Assembly: GCF_009828095.1 (NCBI RefSeq)
Contig: NZ_WTYP01000002.1
Location: forward strand, 377,001-441,000
DNA from: Pontixanthobacter luteolus
GTDB lineage: Bacteria; Pseudomonadota; Alphaproteobacteria; Sphingomonadales; Sphingomonadaceae
Reading direction: 5' to 3'
Length of the DNA: 64,000 nucleotides
The notes beneath the pieces are model-generated. The model did no database searches, was not told the DNA's origin, and worked only from the letters and a program-made list of their open reading frames with translations. The position numbers were made by a program, and so were the translations under genes. Positions within the stretch are counted from its first letter, which is position 1, and each line of letters starts with the position of its first letter. Below are positions 17,761 to 26,176 of the stretch, piece by piece.

Positions 17761-18447
17761 TCAGCCGGGAACGAAGTTTGACCGGTAATGCGACGGGTAA
17801 AGCCGTTTCAACGCGTCGATTTTTGGCTTGTCCCATGTCTGAATGTAACCGTGGCGGGGGTTCTTCAGCATGAAATCCTGGTGGTATTTCTCGGCTTTGT
17901 AGAACTTACGGTATTTTTCGATCTTGGTGACGATCGGGCTGTTCCAGACGCCGGATGCTTCCATCTGCCCCAGATACGCTGCGGCGACCTTGCGCTGTTC
18001 CGCATTCATCGGGACCAGCGCGGCGCGGTATTGGCTGCCGCGATCAGGGCCCTGCCGGTTGTGCAGGGTGGGATCGGCGCCCACTGAAAAGAATATCCGC
18101 AGCAATTCGTCATACCGGACGACCTTGGGGTCGTAGACAACACGGACCGCCTCTGCGTGCCCGGTCACACCGGTGTTGGTCTGCTCGTATGTGGCAGTAG
18201 CAGCGTTGCCGCCGTGATATCCGGAAACCGCGCTCTTCACGCCTTTGACGTGGCTGAAGACCGCCTCGATTCCCCAGAAACAGCCGCCTGCAAAGACGGC
18301 GGTCTTGAGGCCCATACCTTCATTGGCAAACTGTTTGGGTGCAGGCGCGAGAACGGCTTTCTCTGCTGCCTGCACAGGCATCCCGCATCCCGCCAGCGTC
18401 ATTGCCGCTGCGGCCATGGGTAGCATGAGGCGGCCGAGGCGCTTCAT
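17761..18447 (-). CDS. msrA: Peptide-methionine (S)-S-oxide reductase MsrA, lipoprotein
   Basis: A 228-residue protein with a lipoprotein signal (LAGC, Cys21) and the catalytic FAGGCFWGIE with Cys56. GYHGGNAATATYEQ, TGHAEAVRVVYDP and EKYHQDF complete the MsrA signature. It repairs the S-epimer of methionine sulfoxide, here probably in the envelope, complementing MsrB at 1312-1809. The ATG overlaps the stop of a 45-codon upstream gene (ATGA), so its translation is coupled to it. Confidence 0.95.
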   Translation of the reverse strand: MKRLGRLMLPMAAAAMTLAGCGMPVQAAEKAVLAPAPKQFANEGMGLKTAVFAGGCFWGIEAVFSHVKGVKSAVSGYHGGNAATATYEQTNTGVTGHAEAVRVVYDPKVVRYDELLRIFFSVGADPTLHNRQGPDRGSQYRAALVPMNAEQRKVAAAYLGQMEASGVWNSPIVTKIEKYRKFYKAEKYHQDFMLKNPRHGYIQTWDKPKIDALKRLYPSHYRSNFVPG

Positions 18448-18581
18448 CGGACCGTCGCGGCCACGGCATCGGGAATCAGCTGGCTGCCGAGATCGGGGCT
18501 GATCTGGAAGGCAACGAAGAACGCGCCCACGGCAAAGCCGATGGCAAAATTGCGCGCTAGGTCAGATTTGAAAAAACTCAT
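18444..18581 (-). CDS. 45-residue hydrophobic small protein upstream of msrA
   Basis: ATG 18581 to TGA 18444 encodes 45 residues beginning MSFFKSDLARNFAIGF, with a hydrophobic stretch over residues 11-25 (NFAIGFAVGAFFVAF) that could span or bind the membrane, then a polar end. Its TGA overlaps the msrA ATG. Two tandem AACAAAG repeats lie just before the start, which has only a weak ribosome-binding site. It may be a small membrane protein or simply a coupling leader. Confidence 0.6.
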   Translation of the reverse strand: MSFFKSDLARNFAIGFAVGAFFVAFQISPDLGSQLIPDAVAATVR

Positions 18582-18685
18582 GGCGGTTATCTTTGTTCTT
18601 TGTTCGAATCTTGAGGCGCGACCTTAGGAGGCAATCGCTTGCCAACCGGTGAACGCGGCGTTGTCTGAAGGATATTCGCGCCGGG

Positions 18686-18714
18686 CGAGCAAAAGGTTGC
18701 AACTATTTTGCTCG
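18686..18714. promoter_or_regulatory. Palindrome between purH and the msrA operon
   Basis: CGAGCAAAA (18686-18694) is repeated inverted as TTTTGCTCG (18706-18714); the spacer contains the 8-bp palindrome GTTGCAAC. No T-run follows on either strand, so an operator about 105-130 bp upstream of the small gene is more likely than a terminator. The rest of this 217-bp gap shows no gene. Confidence 0.4.
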
Positions 18715-18798
18715 CACCGGAGGCCTGCGCCCCAAGCGGGTGCGAGTATCCGCGCGGAGCAGGCGCTCTACTAAACCAAGCTCTGGCCGGCCGAAACC

Positions 18799-20388
18799 TT
18801 AGTGGCGGAAGTGACGCATCCCGGTGAACACCATGGCAAGGCCCGCTTCATTGGCGGCGGCGATCACTTCGTCGTCGCGCATCGAACCGCCTGGCTGGAT
18901 GATTGCCGTCGCGCCTGCTTCCGCAGCTGCCAGCAAGCCGTCGGCAAACGGGAAGAACGCATCCGAGGCAACAGCACTGCCCACCGCGCGCGAGGCATCC
19001 CAGCCATATTTTTCAGCGGCTTCCTGCGCCTTCATGGCGGCAATCCGCGATGAATCCCGGCGGTTCATCTGGCCTGCGCCGATGCCTGCCGTCGCGCCGT
19101 CCTTGGCATAGACGATGGCGTTCGATTTCACATGGCGGGCGACCGTCCACGCAAACAGGCAATCCTTCAGTTCCTGCTGTGTCGGCTCACGTTCCGTCAC
19201 GACTTTCAGGTCGGCAGCAGAAATTGCGCCGTTGTCGCGTGATTGCACCAGCAGGCCGCCGGTTATCGGCTTGATCGCCAATCCGGCGCGGCGCGGATCA
19301 GGCAGATCGCCAGTTACCAGCAGGCGCAGGTTCTTCTTCCTGGCGAAAGCTTCGCGGGCCTCGTCCGTGACGGAAGGCGCGATCACCACTTCGGTGAAGA
19401 TCTTGCAGATCGCCTCAGCCGTGGGGCCGTCGAGTTCGGTGTTGACCGCAACGATGCCGCCAAATGCGGAAACGCTGTCACAGGCCAGCGCTTCTTCCCA
19501 TGCCTCGATCAGGCTGCCGCGCTGGGCCACACCGCAAGGGTTGGCGTGCTTGACGATGACCACCGCCGGATCACCGCCGGCAAATTCCGCGCACAGTTCC
19601 AGCGCCGCATCGGCATCGTTGTAATTGTTGTAGCTCAGTTCCTTGCCCTGAAGCTGCTCTGCCTGCGCAATACCCTTCGCGTGCGGGCCGACGGGTGTGT
19701 AAAGCGCTGCCTTCTGATGCGGGTTTTCGCCATAGCGAAGCTCGACAGGTGCCTTGCCATTTATCGCCAGCATGTCGGGGAACATCTGGCCCTGATCGGC
19801 AAAGGCGAACCATTGGCTGATCATGGAATCGTAGGAGGCAGTGGCGGCAAATGCCTTAGCTGCCATCCTTCGGCGGAAATCGAGTGACGTCGCACCGCCG
19901 CTTTGCTCAAGCTCGCCCAGCAATGTCTCGTAGTCTGAAGGATCTGTGACGATGGTGACGAAAGCGTGGTTCTTTGCCGCTGAACGGACCATGCTCGGCC
20001 CGCCAATATCGATGTTCTCGATAATTTCGGGGCGCTCGGCACCTTTCGCGACGGTCGCTTCAAAGGGGTAGAGGTTCACCACCACCAGATCGATCGCGCC
20101 AATCGCGTGCTGTTCCATCGCCGCGAAATGTTCGGGGTTGTCGCGTACGGCGAGCAGTCCGCCATGGACCATCGGATGCAGCGTCTTGACCCGGCCATCC
20201 ATCATCTCGGGGAAGCCGGTCAGATCGGAAACGTCCTTCACTTCCAGCCCGGCATCGCGCAGCGCCTTTGCCGTGCCGCCGGTCGAGACGAGCTCGACAC
20301 CGCGCGCCGAAAGCGCTTGTCCCAATTCTGCCAAACCGCTTTTGTCGGACACCGAAAGCAGGGCCCGTTTAATCGTGACGTCGGTCAT
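18799..20388 (-). CDS. purH: Bifunctional AICAR transformylase / IMP cyclohydrolase
   Basis: A full-length 529-residue enzyme for the last two steps of de novo purine synthesis. The N-terminal IMP cyclohydrolase part shows [28 protein letters not shown] and [14 protein letters not shown]; the transformylase part shows [35 protein letters not shown] and the terminal [20 protein letters not shown]. It lies 9 bp after the heparinase-like gene in an rpe-heparinase-purH operon. Confidence 0.97.
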   Translation of the reverse strand: MTDVTIKRALLSVSDKSGLAELGQALSARGVELVSTGGTAKALRDAGLEVKDVSDLTGFPEMMDGRVKTLHPMVHGGLLAVRDNPEHFAAMEQHAIGAIDLVVVNLYPFEATVAKGAERPEIIENIDIGGPSMVRSAAKNHAFVTIVTDPSDYETLLGELEQSGGATSLDFRRRMAAKAFAATASYDSMISQWFAFADQGQMFPDMLAINGKAPVELRYGENPHQKAALYTPVGPHAKGIAQAEQLQGKELSYNNYNDADAALELCAEFAGGDPAVVIVKHANPCGVAQRGSLIEAWEEALACDSVSAFGGIVAVNTELDGPTAEAICKIFTEVVIAPSVTDEAREAFARKKNLRLLVTGDLPDPRRAGLAIKPITGGLLVQSRDNGAISAADLKVVTEREPTQQELKDCLFAWTVARHVKSNAIVYAKDGATAGIGAGQMNRRDSSRIAAMKAQEAAEKYGWDASRAVGSAVASDAFFPFADGLLAAAEAGATAIIQPGGSMRDDEVIAAANEAGLAMVFTGMRHFRH

Positions 20389-20397
20389 TGCGTGAAA

Positions 20398-22305
20398 CTA
20401 TCCCATTTTCTTGAGGAGCCAGGAGAATGTCCCTCCGCTCCTCGATGTCATGCCCTGAATTACCAATTGCTGGATCGGATGCGGCCGCCCGCCGCCATCG
20501 ACCCACATGCTTTCCTCGATCGAAAGCTGCGCTGTTTCGTCTTTCAGGCCGCCATCCAGCGATCCAACACGGAACTGCCAATAGGTGCCATCGGGCAAAG
20601 CGAGCCCGGCGCCCTTCTTGTCGTCCGACAGGCCCAGCTCGATGCCCGGTCCGATATGGAAACGGATTGCGAAACCGATCTTGCCGCGCTTGCCCTTCTT
20701 GCCGACCGGCACCAGCAAGTCTTCGCCGCGCAGTTCGCTGCCATCGTCACGCATCACCAGAATTCGGCGGTGGTTCAGGCCGAAACGGCCCGAATACCCG
20801 TCATGGCTCGCCTCAAGCCGGGTGGCCAGACCGTTCTTGACCTGCATGGTCTTGCGGTCGACTTCGACTTCGTTGACGCCAGCGCCAAGTTTGCCATTGA
20901 TATGGACCGCAGTGGAATTGGCGTCATCCAGCGTCAGGGTCGAATGCGCAGCAGTTGCCCGCAATCCCTGTTCGATGCGGGCGGGAACCTGTCCGCCGGC
21001 AAAGGCTGCACCGCCGCAATTCACGATAATGCGCTGCCCCTTGGCGCACATTTCGAACGCGAGGGTCGATGCGCAGCCGGACCGGGCATTGCGCGAAAGC
21101 GCAGGCGGCGCTGCGTCAAAGATCAGCGTGGTCTTGTTACCGGCGATCCGCTGATAACCCCATTGCCGCACGTCTTTCAGCGGCCGCGCGCGAACACCGC
21201 TGGCATCGATCAGCGCAGCCAGACGATCTGCGCGAACTGCACCGGCGCCTTGCCAGCTTCCCAGCGCGCCGTCGGAATGGGTCACAGTATGCAGCGGCGG
21301 AACCAGCAGGTTCAGCATGGTCTCTAGCGCCTCGGGCGGGTCGAGATCGCGCGCAGCATAGCAAGCCCGCAGGTCCACCAGCAGCGCGATTGCATCGATC
21401 TGCGCCAGCGGGCTGCGCGACAGCACACCGCCATCATCGGCCACCAATTCGCCCAGCGCGCGCACCAGACCGGCTTCGCCGAACAACTTGCGCGGCTTGC
21501 CTTCCGGCATCAGCAATCCGGCAGCCACAATCGCGCACCAGCCCGCAACCTCGCCTTGCCGGTCGTCTGCCTTGGTCACGTTGCGGTCCAGCCAGCGGGC
21601 AGTTTCGGCCATTACTTCGAGGATCAGGCCGCGCTTTGCCGGATCTTCGTTCGACAGGATCAGCGGGGCGTTGACCAGCCAGTTCAGCAGCCGGTGCCCG
21701 GCATGCTCAACCTTCCACGGCGTGCCCTTGCCTGGCTTGCCATTGGCATCGAGCCATGCACCCATCACCCGCTCCGCCGTCGGCACGCATTGCTCGCGCG
21801 TGGCAGAGGCAGACAGGTGCCGCAGCCATGTGAAGCCATGCACCGTGCGCTCGAACGGCGGCGTCAGCCGCGCAGTCGCGGAAAAATCCATTTGCGCAAT
21901 CGGCGCTTTGACGCCGTGCACCAGAAAATGCCCCGCGCGCAGTGCGACACCGGCGGCACGCTCGCCAGCATAGGGGCTTTCCACCGTGCCCAGCAGCCGC
22001 GGCTTTGGCGGCTTCGAAAACGGTGACGTCAGCGTGGATGCGGGCACACCGAGACGGTACGCCAACCGGATCAGCCGCTCTCCCGCGCTGGTGGAAGGCG
22101 GTGCAAAATCGGCAATGACCAGCGAACGGCCCGGCTGCAGCATTTCGCGCTTGGCCGAATGACTTTCGGCGGTGGCGGTTACCAGACCATCGCCGATGGT
22201 GTTCCGATCCGCTTTCGCCAGCGGCATTGCCAGCTGCGCTTCAGCGGGCGCAGCCGCGCTCTCTTTGGATGGAGCGGCACGTGTTTTGGCGGCCGCCTCG
22301 TTCAT
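20398..22305 (-). CDS. Heparinase II/III family protein
   Basis: A 635-residue protein with an alpha-helical N-terminal half (toroid region, FERTVHGFTWLRHLSAS, HRLLNWLVNAP) and a beta-rich C-terminal half with HSTLTLDDANST, the usual heparinase II/III layout. The family cleaves uronic-acid polysaccharides; in alphaproteobacteria such genes often sit beside purH, and the substrate is not established. No signal peptide is seen; the first 60 residues are Ala-rich. Its ATG overlaps the rpe stop (TGATG) and it precedes purH by 9 bp. Confidence 0.85.
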   Translation of the reverse strand: MNEAAAKTRAAPSKESAAAPAEAQLAMPLAKADRNTIGDGLVTATAESHSAKREMLQPGRSLVIADFAPPSTSAGERLIRLAYRLGVPASTLTSPFSKPPKPRLLGTVESPYAGERAAGVALRAGHFLVHGVKAPIAQMDFSATARLTPPFERTVHGFTWLRHLSASATREQCVPTAERVMGAWLDANGKPGKGTPWKVEHAGHRLLNWLVNAPLILSNEDPAKRGLILEVMAETARWLDRNVTKADDRQGEVAGWCAIVAAGLLMPEGKPRKLFGEAGLVRALGELVADDGGVLSRSPLAQIDAIALLVDLRACYAARDLDPPEALETMLNLLVPPLHTVTHSDGALGSWQGAGAVRADRLAALIDASGVRARPLKDVRQWGYQRIAGNKTTLIFDAAPPALSRNARSGCASTLAFEMCAKGQRIIVNCGGAAFAGGQVPARIEQGLRATAAHSTLTLDDANSTAVHINGKLGAGVNEVEVDRKTMQVKNGLATRLEASHDGYSGRFGLNHRRILVMRDDGSELRGEDLLVPVGKKGKRGKIGFAIRFHIGPGIELGLSDDKKGAGLALPDGTYWQFRVGSLDGGLKDETAQLSIEESMWVDGGGRPHPIQQLVIQGMTSRSGGTFSWLLKKMG

Positions 22306-22967
22306 CAGCCCTGACCTCGCAGGGCAGCGATGTTGGCTGCATACTGTCCCGGTCCGCCTTTGAATGTCGCAGAACCGGCAACCAGCACATCCGCGCCGGC
22401 ATCGACGCACAGGCGGGCGGTTTCAGGGTTGACCCCGCCATCCACCTCTAGGTGAATTTCGCGGCCGGTCTGGTCGATCATCGTGCGGATCGCCTCGACC
22501 TTGCGCAGTTGGCTGTCGATGAAGCTTTGCCCGCCGAACCCCGGGTTCACGCTCATCACCAGAACAAGATCAGCCAGATCGATCAGATAATCGAGTGTCT
22601 CGACCGGGGTGCCGGGGTTCAGCACGATGCCGGCTTTCTTGCCCAGCGCTCGGATAGCCTGCAACGTGCGATGAATATGCGGCCCGCCCTCGGGATGAAC
22701 CGTGATGATATCCGCGCCTGCCTCGGCGAATTCTTCCAGATACTGATCGATCGGGCTGATCATCAAATGGACGTCGAACGGCTTGTCGGTATGCGGGCGG
22801 AGCGCTTTCACCACCGCCGGACCAATGGTGATGTTGGGGACGTAATGCCCGTCCATCACATCGACATGGATCCAGTCGCAACCGGCTTCGTCGATTGCGC
22901 GCACTTCTTCGCCGAGCCGGGCGAAATCGGCAGAAAGGATAGACGGGGAAATAAGCGGCTGAGCCAT
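22305..22967 (-). CDS. rpe: Ribulose-phosphate 3-epimerase
   Basis: A 220-residue TIM-barrel enzyme that interconverts ribulose 5-phosphate and xylulose 5-phosphate. [14 protein letters not shown], the metal-binding [28 protein letters not shown] and LEVDGGV are all present. The ATG at 22967 gives the standard N-terminus; the open frame upstream has no better start. First gene of the rpe-heparinase-purH operon, divergent from the RiPP locus. Confidence 0.95.
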   Translation of the reverse strand: MAQPLISPSILSADFARLGEEVRAIDEAGCDWIHVDVMDGHYVPNITIGPAVVKALRPHTDKPFDVHLMISPIDQYLEEFAEAGADIITVHPEGGPHIHRTLQAIRALGKKAGIVLNPGTPVETLDYLIDLADLVLVMSVNPGFGGQSFIDSQLRKVEAIRTMIDQTGREIHLEVDGGVNPETARLCVDAGADVLVAGSATFKGGPGQYAANIAALRGQG

Positions 22968-23104
22968 GGGTACACTTTTCAGGTTGCCAGTCTCCCGACT
23001 AGAAGGCGCGACTCGCCGCCACAAGCGGATCAGGCCCGCTTTTCCACACTGGACATCAAGGTTTCGCGCATTGCATTGCCCGCAGGGCACAATATGCTGC
23101 AAAT

Positions 23105-23365
23105 ATGAGCGCAATCCGGAAAGCCAGTGGCGAATTTATCGAAACCGACGTCGATGATGAAACGATCATCGTTTCACTGGCAAGCGGCGAGCTTTTCTCG
23201 GTCAAGGAAACCGGCCTGGCAATCTGGAAATTGATCGACGGATCGCGTGATCGGGGGCAACTGATCACCGCTCTGTCTGCGGCGTACAGCGTGGATGAGA
23301 CGGAAATTGCATACGATATCGATGCATTTCTGACCGATGCCGCCCGCGCCGGATTACTTGCCTGA
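23105..23365 (+). CDS. PqqD-family protein, RiPP recognition element (lasso B1-like)
   Basis: An 86-residue stand-alone PqqD domain: [26 protein letters not shown] followed by three helices ending [16 protein letters not shown]. In RiPP pathways this fold binds the leader peptide and presents it to the modifying enzymes; in split lasso clusters it is protein B1. The next genes encode a short peptide with a matching leader motif and an asparagine-synthetase-like cyclase, which supports that role. No clear Shine-Dalgarno precedes the ATG; TGCCC-GCA-GGGCA (23077-23089) is a small palindrome just upstream. Confidence 0.88.
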   Translation: MSAIRKASGEFIETDVDDETIIVSLASGELFSVKETGLAIWKLIDGSRDRGQLITALSAAYSVDETEIAYDIDAFLTDAARAGLLA

Positions 23366-23450
23366 ACCGTATCCGGATTTCCTGCATCGTTGCGAAAAGT
23401 TCGAAGAACAACTAGTTCAGTAATGTCGCAGAAAAAGACGGAAGTGAAAC

Positions 23451-23585
23451 ATGACCGCCAGTAATTTAAAGAAGGCCGGAGCCACCAATTGGGTCAAGCC
23501 TGTGCTCGAACGAATTGGCACCATTTCCGATGTCGCCGGGCGTCCGGTGCCTGTCAACCAAGACTCGGGTAACCGGAAATCCTGA
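23451..23585 (+). CDS. Candidate lasso-peptide-like RiPP precursor, 44 residues
   Basis: Too short for usual gene calling. ATG 23451 follows GGAAGTG. Residues 14-23 (W-VK-P-V-L-ERI-G) match the YxxPxLxxxG leader motif recognised by PqqD-type B1 proteins, with Trp for Tyr. Cutting after Ala29 leaves GRPVPVNQDSGNRKS, in which the only acidic residue, Asp38, is core position 9, so a Gly1-Asp9 nine-residue ring with a six-residue tail is possible. The usual Thr at core position -2 is Val28. Identification rests on motif and position; core boundaries are inferred. Confidence 0.7.
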   Translation: MTASNLKKAGATNWVKPVLERIGTISDVAGRPVPVNQDSGNRKS

Positions 23586-23607
23586 TCCCGCTTGGTCAGG
23601 CGGGGGG

Positions 23608-25482
23608 ATGATCGCGGCCTGGCATTCCTGGGAGGGACATCGCCCGCCCTCGGATAAACCCATCAGGCACGCGTTGACCGCCTATCGCGGATCGTGCCGC
23701 CAGTTCATTTCAGGCGAAACCCGTCTTTTCACCGTTCGCCAAACTGAAAACCTGGCGCCAGATTGCCGCACCGTAATAATCGGCTGGATCGACAATTCCC
23801 GGGAAGTTGCAGCGACCCTTGGAATCCAAAGCTGCGACCCGGCCGTGATTTATCAAGCCGCCGTTGCAAGATGGGGCGAGACCGCAGATTGCAGGCTGGT
23901 GGGCAATTACGCCGCGATTTCCGCGATGCCCGACGGGTCGCTGCGCTTGGCCCGCTCCCCTTGGAACGCGCCGCCACTCTATTATGCAAATAACTGCGAG
24001 AGAGCGGTAGCCTCGCCGCTGCTGCGGGCGCTGTTCGCCGCCGGCGTTCCGCGCGATCTCGACTATGACTACGTGATCGATCAGCTGGCTTACGACTTTC
24101 GCGATGGCGACGATGCCTGCTGGTATCGCGGCGTCAGCAAGGTGCCCCAAGGCAGCGTCACCATCCTGAAGCGCGGCAGCACGCAGACCGATTGCTGGTA
24201 TCGCGTAGACGACATTTGCCGCAGCGATCCGCGCGGCGCTGCGGAACGGGCGCTGGAATTGGTGCGGGATGCCTCGGAGCACGCGCTGAACATCGCAGAC
24301 AGTCCGGCATTGGCGCTATCGGGCGGCCTCGATTCGTCAATCACAGCGAGCTGCCTGATAGAAGCCTTGCCAGCTTCGCAGCAGCTAAAGACCATCTCCT
24401 TCGGCCAAGATTCCGAATGGCCTGGCGCTTCTTCACCCGATACGATGGGTGATGAAATCCCGCTGGTCCGCGAATTCGCCAAGATGCATCCGCGCATCTC
24501 CATGCATGTCGCAGACCGGGCAATCGGCGATTTCGATCACCGCACACGCGAGATGGCAGCAGCGATGCAGATCTTCGCCCCGGGGCTTGCCAATGTCGGC
24601 AAATTCCACGGGATTTACGCAAAGGCATCGCAGCTCGGCTGCGACACGTTGTTTTCGGCTGAACTGGCCAATCAGAGTTTCAGCGCCGATGGACGGTGGG
24701 CCTATGCCGAATATGCACGGGCGGGGAAATGGGGCGAGTTGCTGAGGTTGCTCGCAAACCGCCCCGGCGATGATCGCCCGATCCTGCGCAAGATTGCGGC
24801 GCTGTCGATCCTGCCGCACCTGCCTGCTGCGGCGCGGCGCGGCCTGCGCGCGCTGGTCCACCCGCAGCGGCGCGACATGGTGCGGCTGCTGACCCCGTTA
24901 AGTGTTGAGGCACTTGGAAACCAGAGAAGTCGCGCCACTCTGCGCGCTTCGCAGTCCGATTGGGAGGACCTGACGTTCCCCCTCAATCGGCAACAGGCCG
25001 CAAGGCATGATTATCTCGCTGCCGACAGCGTCGGTGAAGACGTCAATCTGGCATTCGAACAGCTTTACGGAGTACGGCGCAGAGACGTGACAGCTTACCG
25101 CCCGCTGATCGAATTCTGCATCGGATTGCCGACGGAAAGCTTCGCCTGTGACGGCGCCGAACGCAAGCTGGCCAAACAGATGGCAAAGGGGCGAATGCCG
25201 GAAGAGCAGCGCCTGAACCCTCGTTATGGCCAGCATAATGCCGACTGGCACACGCGCATTGGCCGCCGCCGGGGCACTTTGCTGACAGGGATCGCTGCGA
25301 TGCGGGACCATGAGTTCCTGTCCCGCACGCTTGATCTCGACCGGATCGAGACACTGCTGCGCGATTGGCCGGAACAGCCATCGCTCGATATCGATGCCGA
25401 TTGGCCGAGAATGCTGGCGATCCCGCGTGCAGTACTGGCGGCCCAGTTCATCGGCCTGATCGAAGGGCGGAATGATCTGTGA
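23608..25482 (+). CDS. Asparagine-synthetase-like lasso cyclase (protein C-like)
   Basis: A 624-residue protein starting at ATG 23608, 22 bp after the peptide gene. The N-terminal part resembles the glutaminase-type domain (LVGNYAAISAMPDGSLRLAR, PLYY) but has no Cys at position 2, so it cannot release ammonia as true AsnB does. The C-terminal ATP-pyrophosphatase part carries LALSGGLDSS (PP-loop at residues 238-244). This pair of traits marks enzymes that adenylate an Asp or Glu side chain and close a macrolactam, such as McjC. No B2-type transglutaminase-like protease gene follows. Confidence 0.85.
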   Translation: MIAAWHSWEGHRPPSDKPIRHALTAYRGSCRQFISGETRLFTVRQTENLAPDCRTVIIGWIDNSREVAATLGIQSCDPAVIYQAAVARWGETADCRLVGNYAAISAMPDGSLRLARSPWNAPPLYYANNCERAVASPLLRALFAAGVPRDLDYDYVIDQLAYDFRDGDDACWYRGVSKVPQGSVTILKRGSTQTDCWYRVDDICRSDPRGAAERALELVRDASEHALNIADSPALALSGGLDSSITASCLIEALPASQQLKTISFGQDSEWPGASSPDTMGDEIPLVREFAKMHPRISMHVADRAIGDFDHRTREMAAAMQIFAPGLANVGKFHGIYAKASQLGCDTLFSAELANQSFSADGRWAYAEYARAGKWGELLRLLANRPGDDRPILRKIAALSILPHLPAAARRGLRALVHPQRRDMVRLLTPLSVEALGNQRSRATLRASQSDWEDLTFPLNRQQAARHDYLAADSVGEDVNLAFEQLYGVRRRDVTAYRPLIEFCIGLPTESFACDGAERKLAKQMAKGRMPEEQRLNPRYGQHNADWHTRIGRRRGTLLTGIAAMRDHEFLSRTLDLDRIETLLRDWPEQPSLDIDADWPRMLAIPRAVLAAQFIGLIEGRNDL

Positions 25483-25663
25483 TTGCCCGTCCCGCCAGAA
25501 CGGTAAATCCGGTTACAAGCTTTCATTACGGGCAGGCTTCAGTTCAGCCGCAATTCAGGGCTGCGGACGTAAAACCCGGTTTAAATCAGGCGTTCCGGGC
25601 ATGATCCGGGGCCACAACAGAATCGAAGCGCGCTGTGCCGCGCAGAATCGGAAACTCTTTACG

Positions 25664-26161
25664 ATGACGCTCAAGAACACTTTCAGGACCGGTGCGATGG
25701 CGCTGGCAATCGGCGGGCTTGCCGTGACAGCGCCCGCGATGGGCCAGTACCGCCAGAAGATCGGCAATGATTTGTCGAAATGCTCCGCCAATTCCAGATC
25801 GGCGGTCAAGGTGACGGTGCAAGGTATCGAATCCTCATCAGGCAAGATGCGCGTTCAGAGTTATAAGGGCATCTCCTCCGACTGGCTGGAGAAAGGCAAA
25901 TGGCTGAACCGCATCGAGGCCCAGGCCAGCGCAGGAACCATGGTGTTCTGCGTGCCTATGCCCGGACCGGGCACTTACGGTATCGCCGTGCGGCACGACA
26001 AGAACGGCAATGGCAGCACCGACATAACCAAGGATGGCGGCGGAATGTCGAACAATCCCAGCATCAATATCTTCAACCTGGGCAAGCCGAGTTACAAGAA
26101 AACGCGCTTCACCGTGGGTGACGGCGTGACGTCGATCACCATCAACATGAAGTATATGTGA
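25664..26161 (+). CDS. DUF2141-family exported protein
   Basis: A 165-residue protein with a signal peptide ending TAPAMGQ (about residue 26). VKVTVQGIESSSGKMRVQSY, PGPGTYGIAVRHDKNGNGSTD and a final MKYM are typical of DUF2141, a small extracytoplasmic beta-sandwich of unknown role. The DKNGNGSTD loop could bind calcium. The start has GGAA 10 nt upstream; a longer frame from 25472 is possible but has no signal. A second DUF2141 gene lies at 41848-42282. The 181 bp before it hold no other gene that I can see. Confidence 0.8.
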   Translation: MTLKNTFRTGAMALAIGGLAVTAPAMGQYRQKIGNDLSKCSANSRSAVKVTVQGIESSSGKMRVQSYKGISSDWLEKGKWLNRIEAQASAGTMVFCVPMPGPGTYGIAVRHDKNGNGSTDITKDGGGMSNNPSINIFNLGKPSYKKTRFTVGDGVTSITINMKYM

Positions 26162-26176
26162 TCTGCGGCGGGGCCC

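Noticed and set aside
20389-20397. A purine riboswitch before purH
   Set aside because: Only 9 bases separate purH from the preceding gene; no leader exists there.
23396-23417. GTTC...GTTC near the RiPP precursor as an SOS box
   Set aside because: The two GTTC elements are 12 bases apart, not 7, so it does not fit the alphaproteobacterial LexA site.
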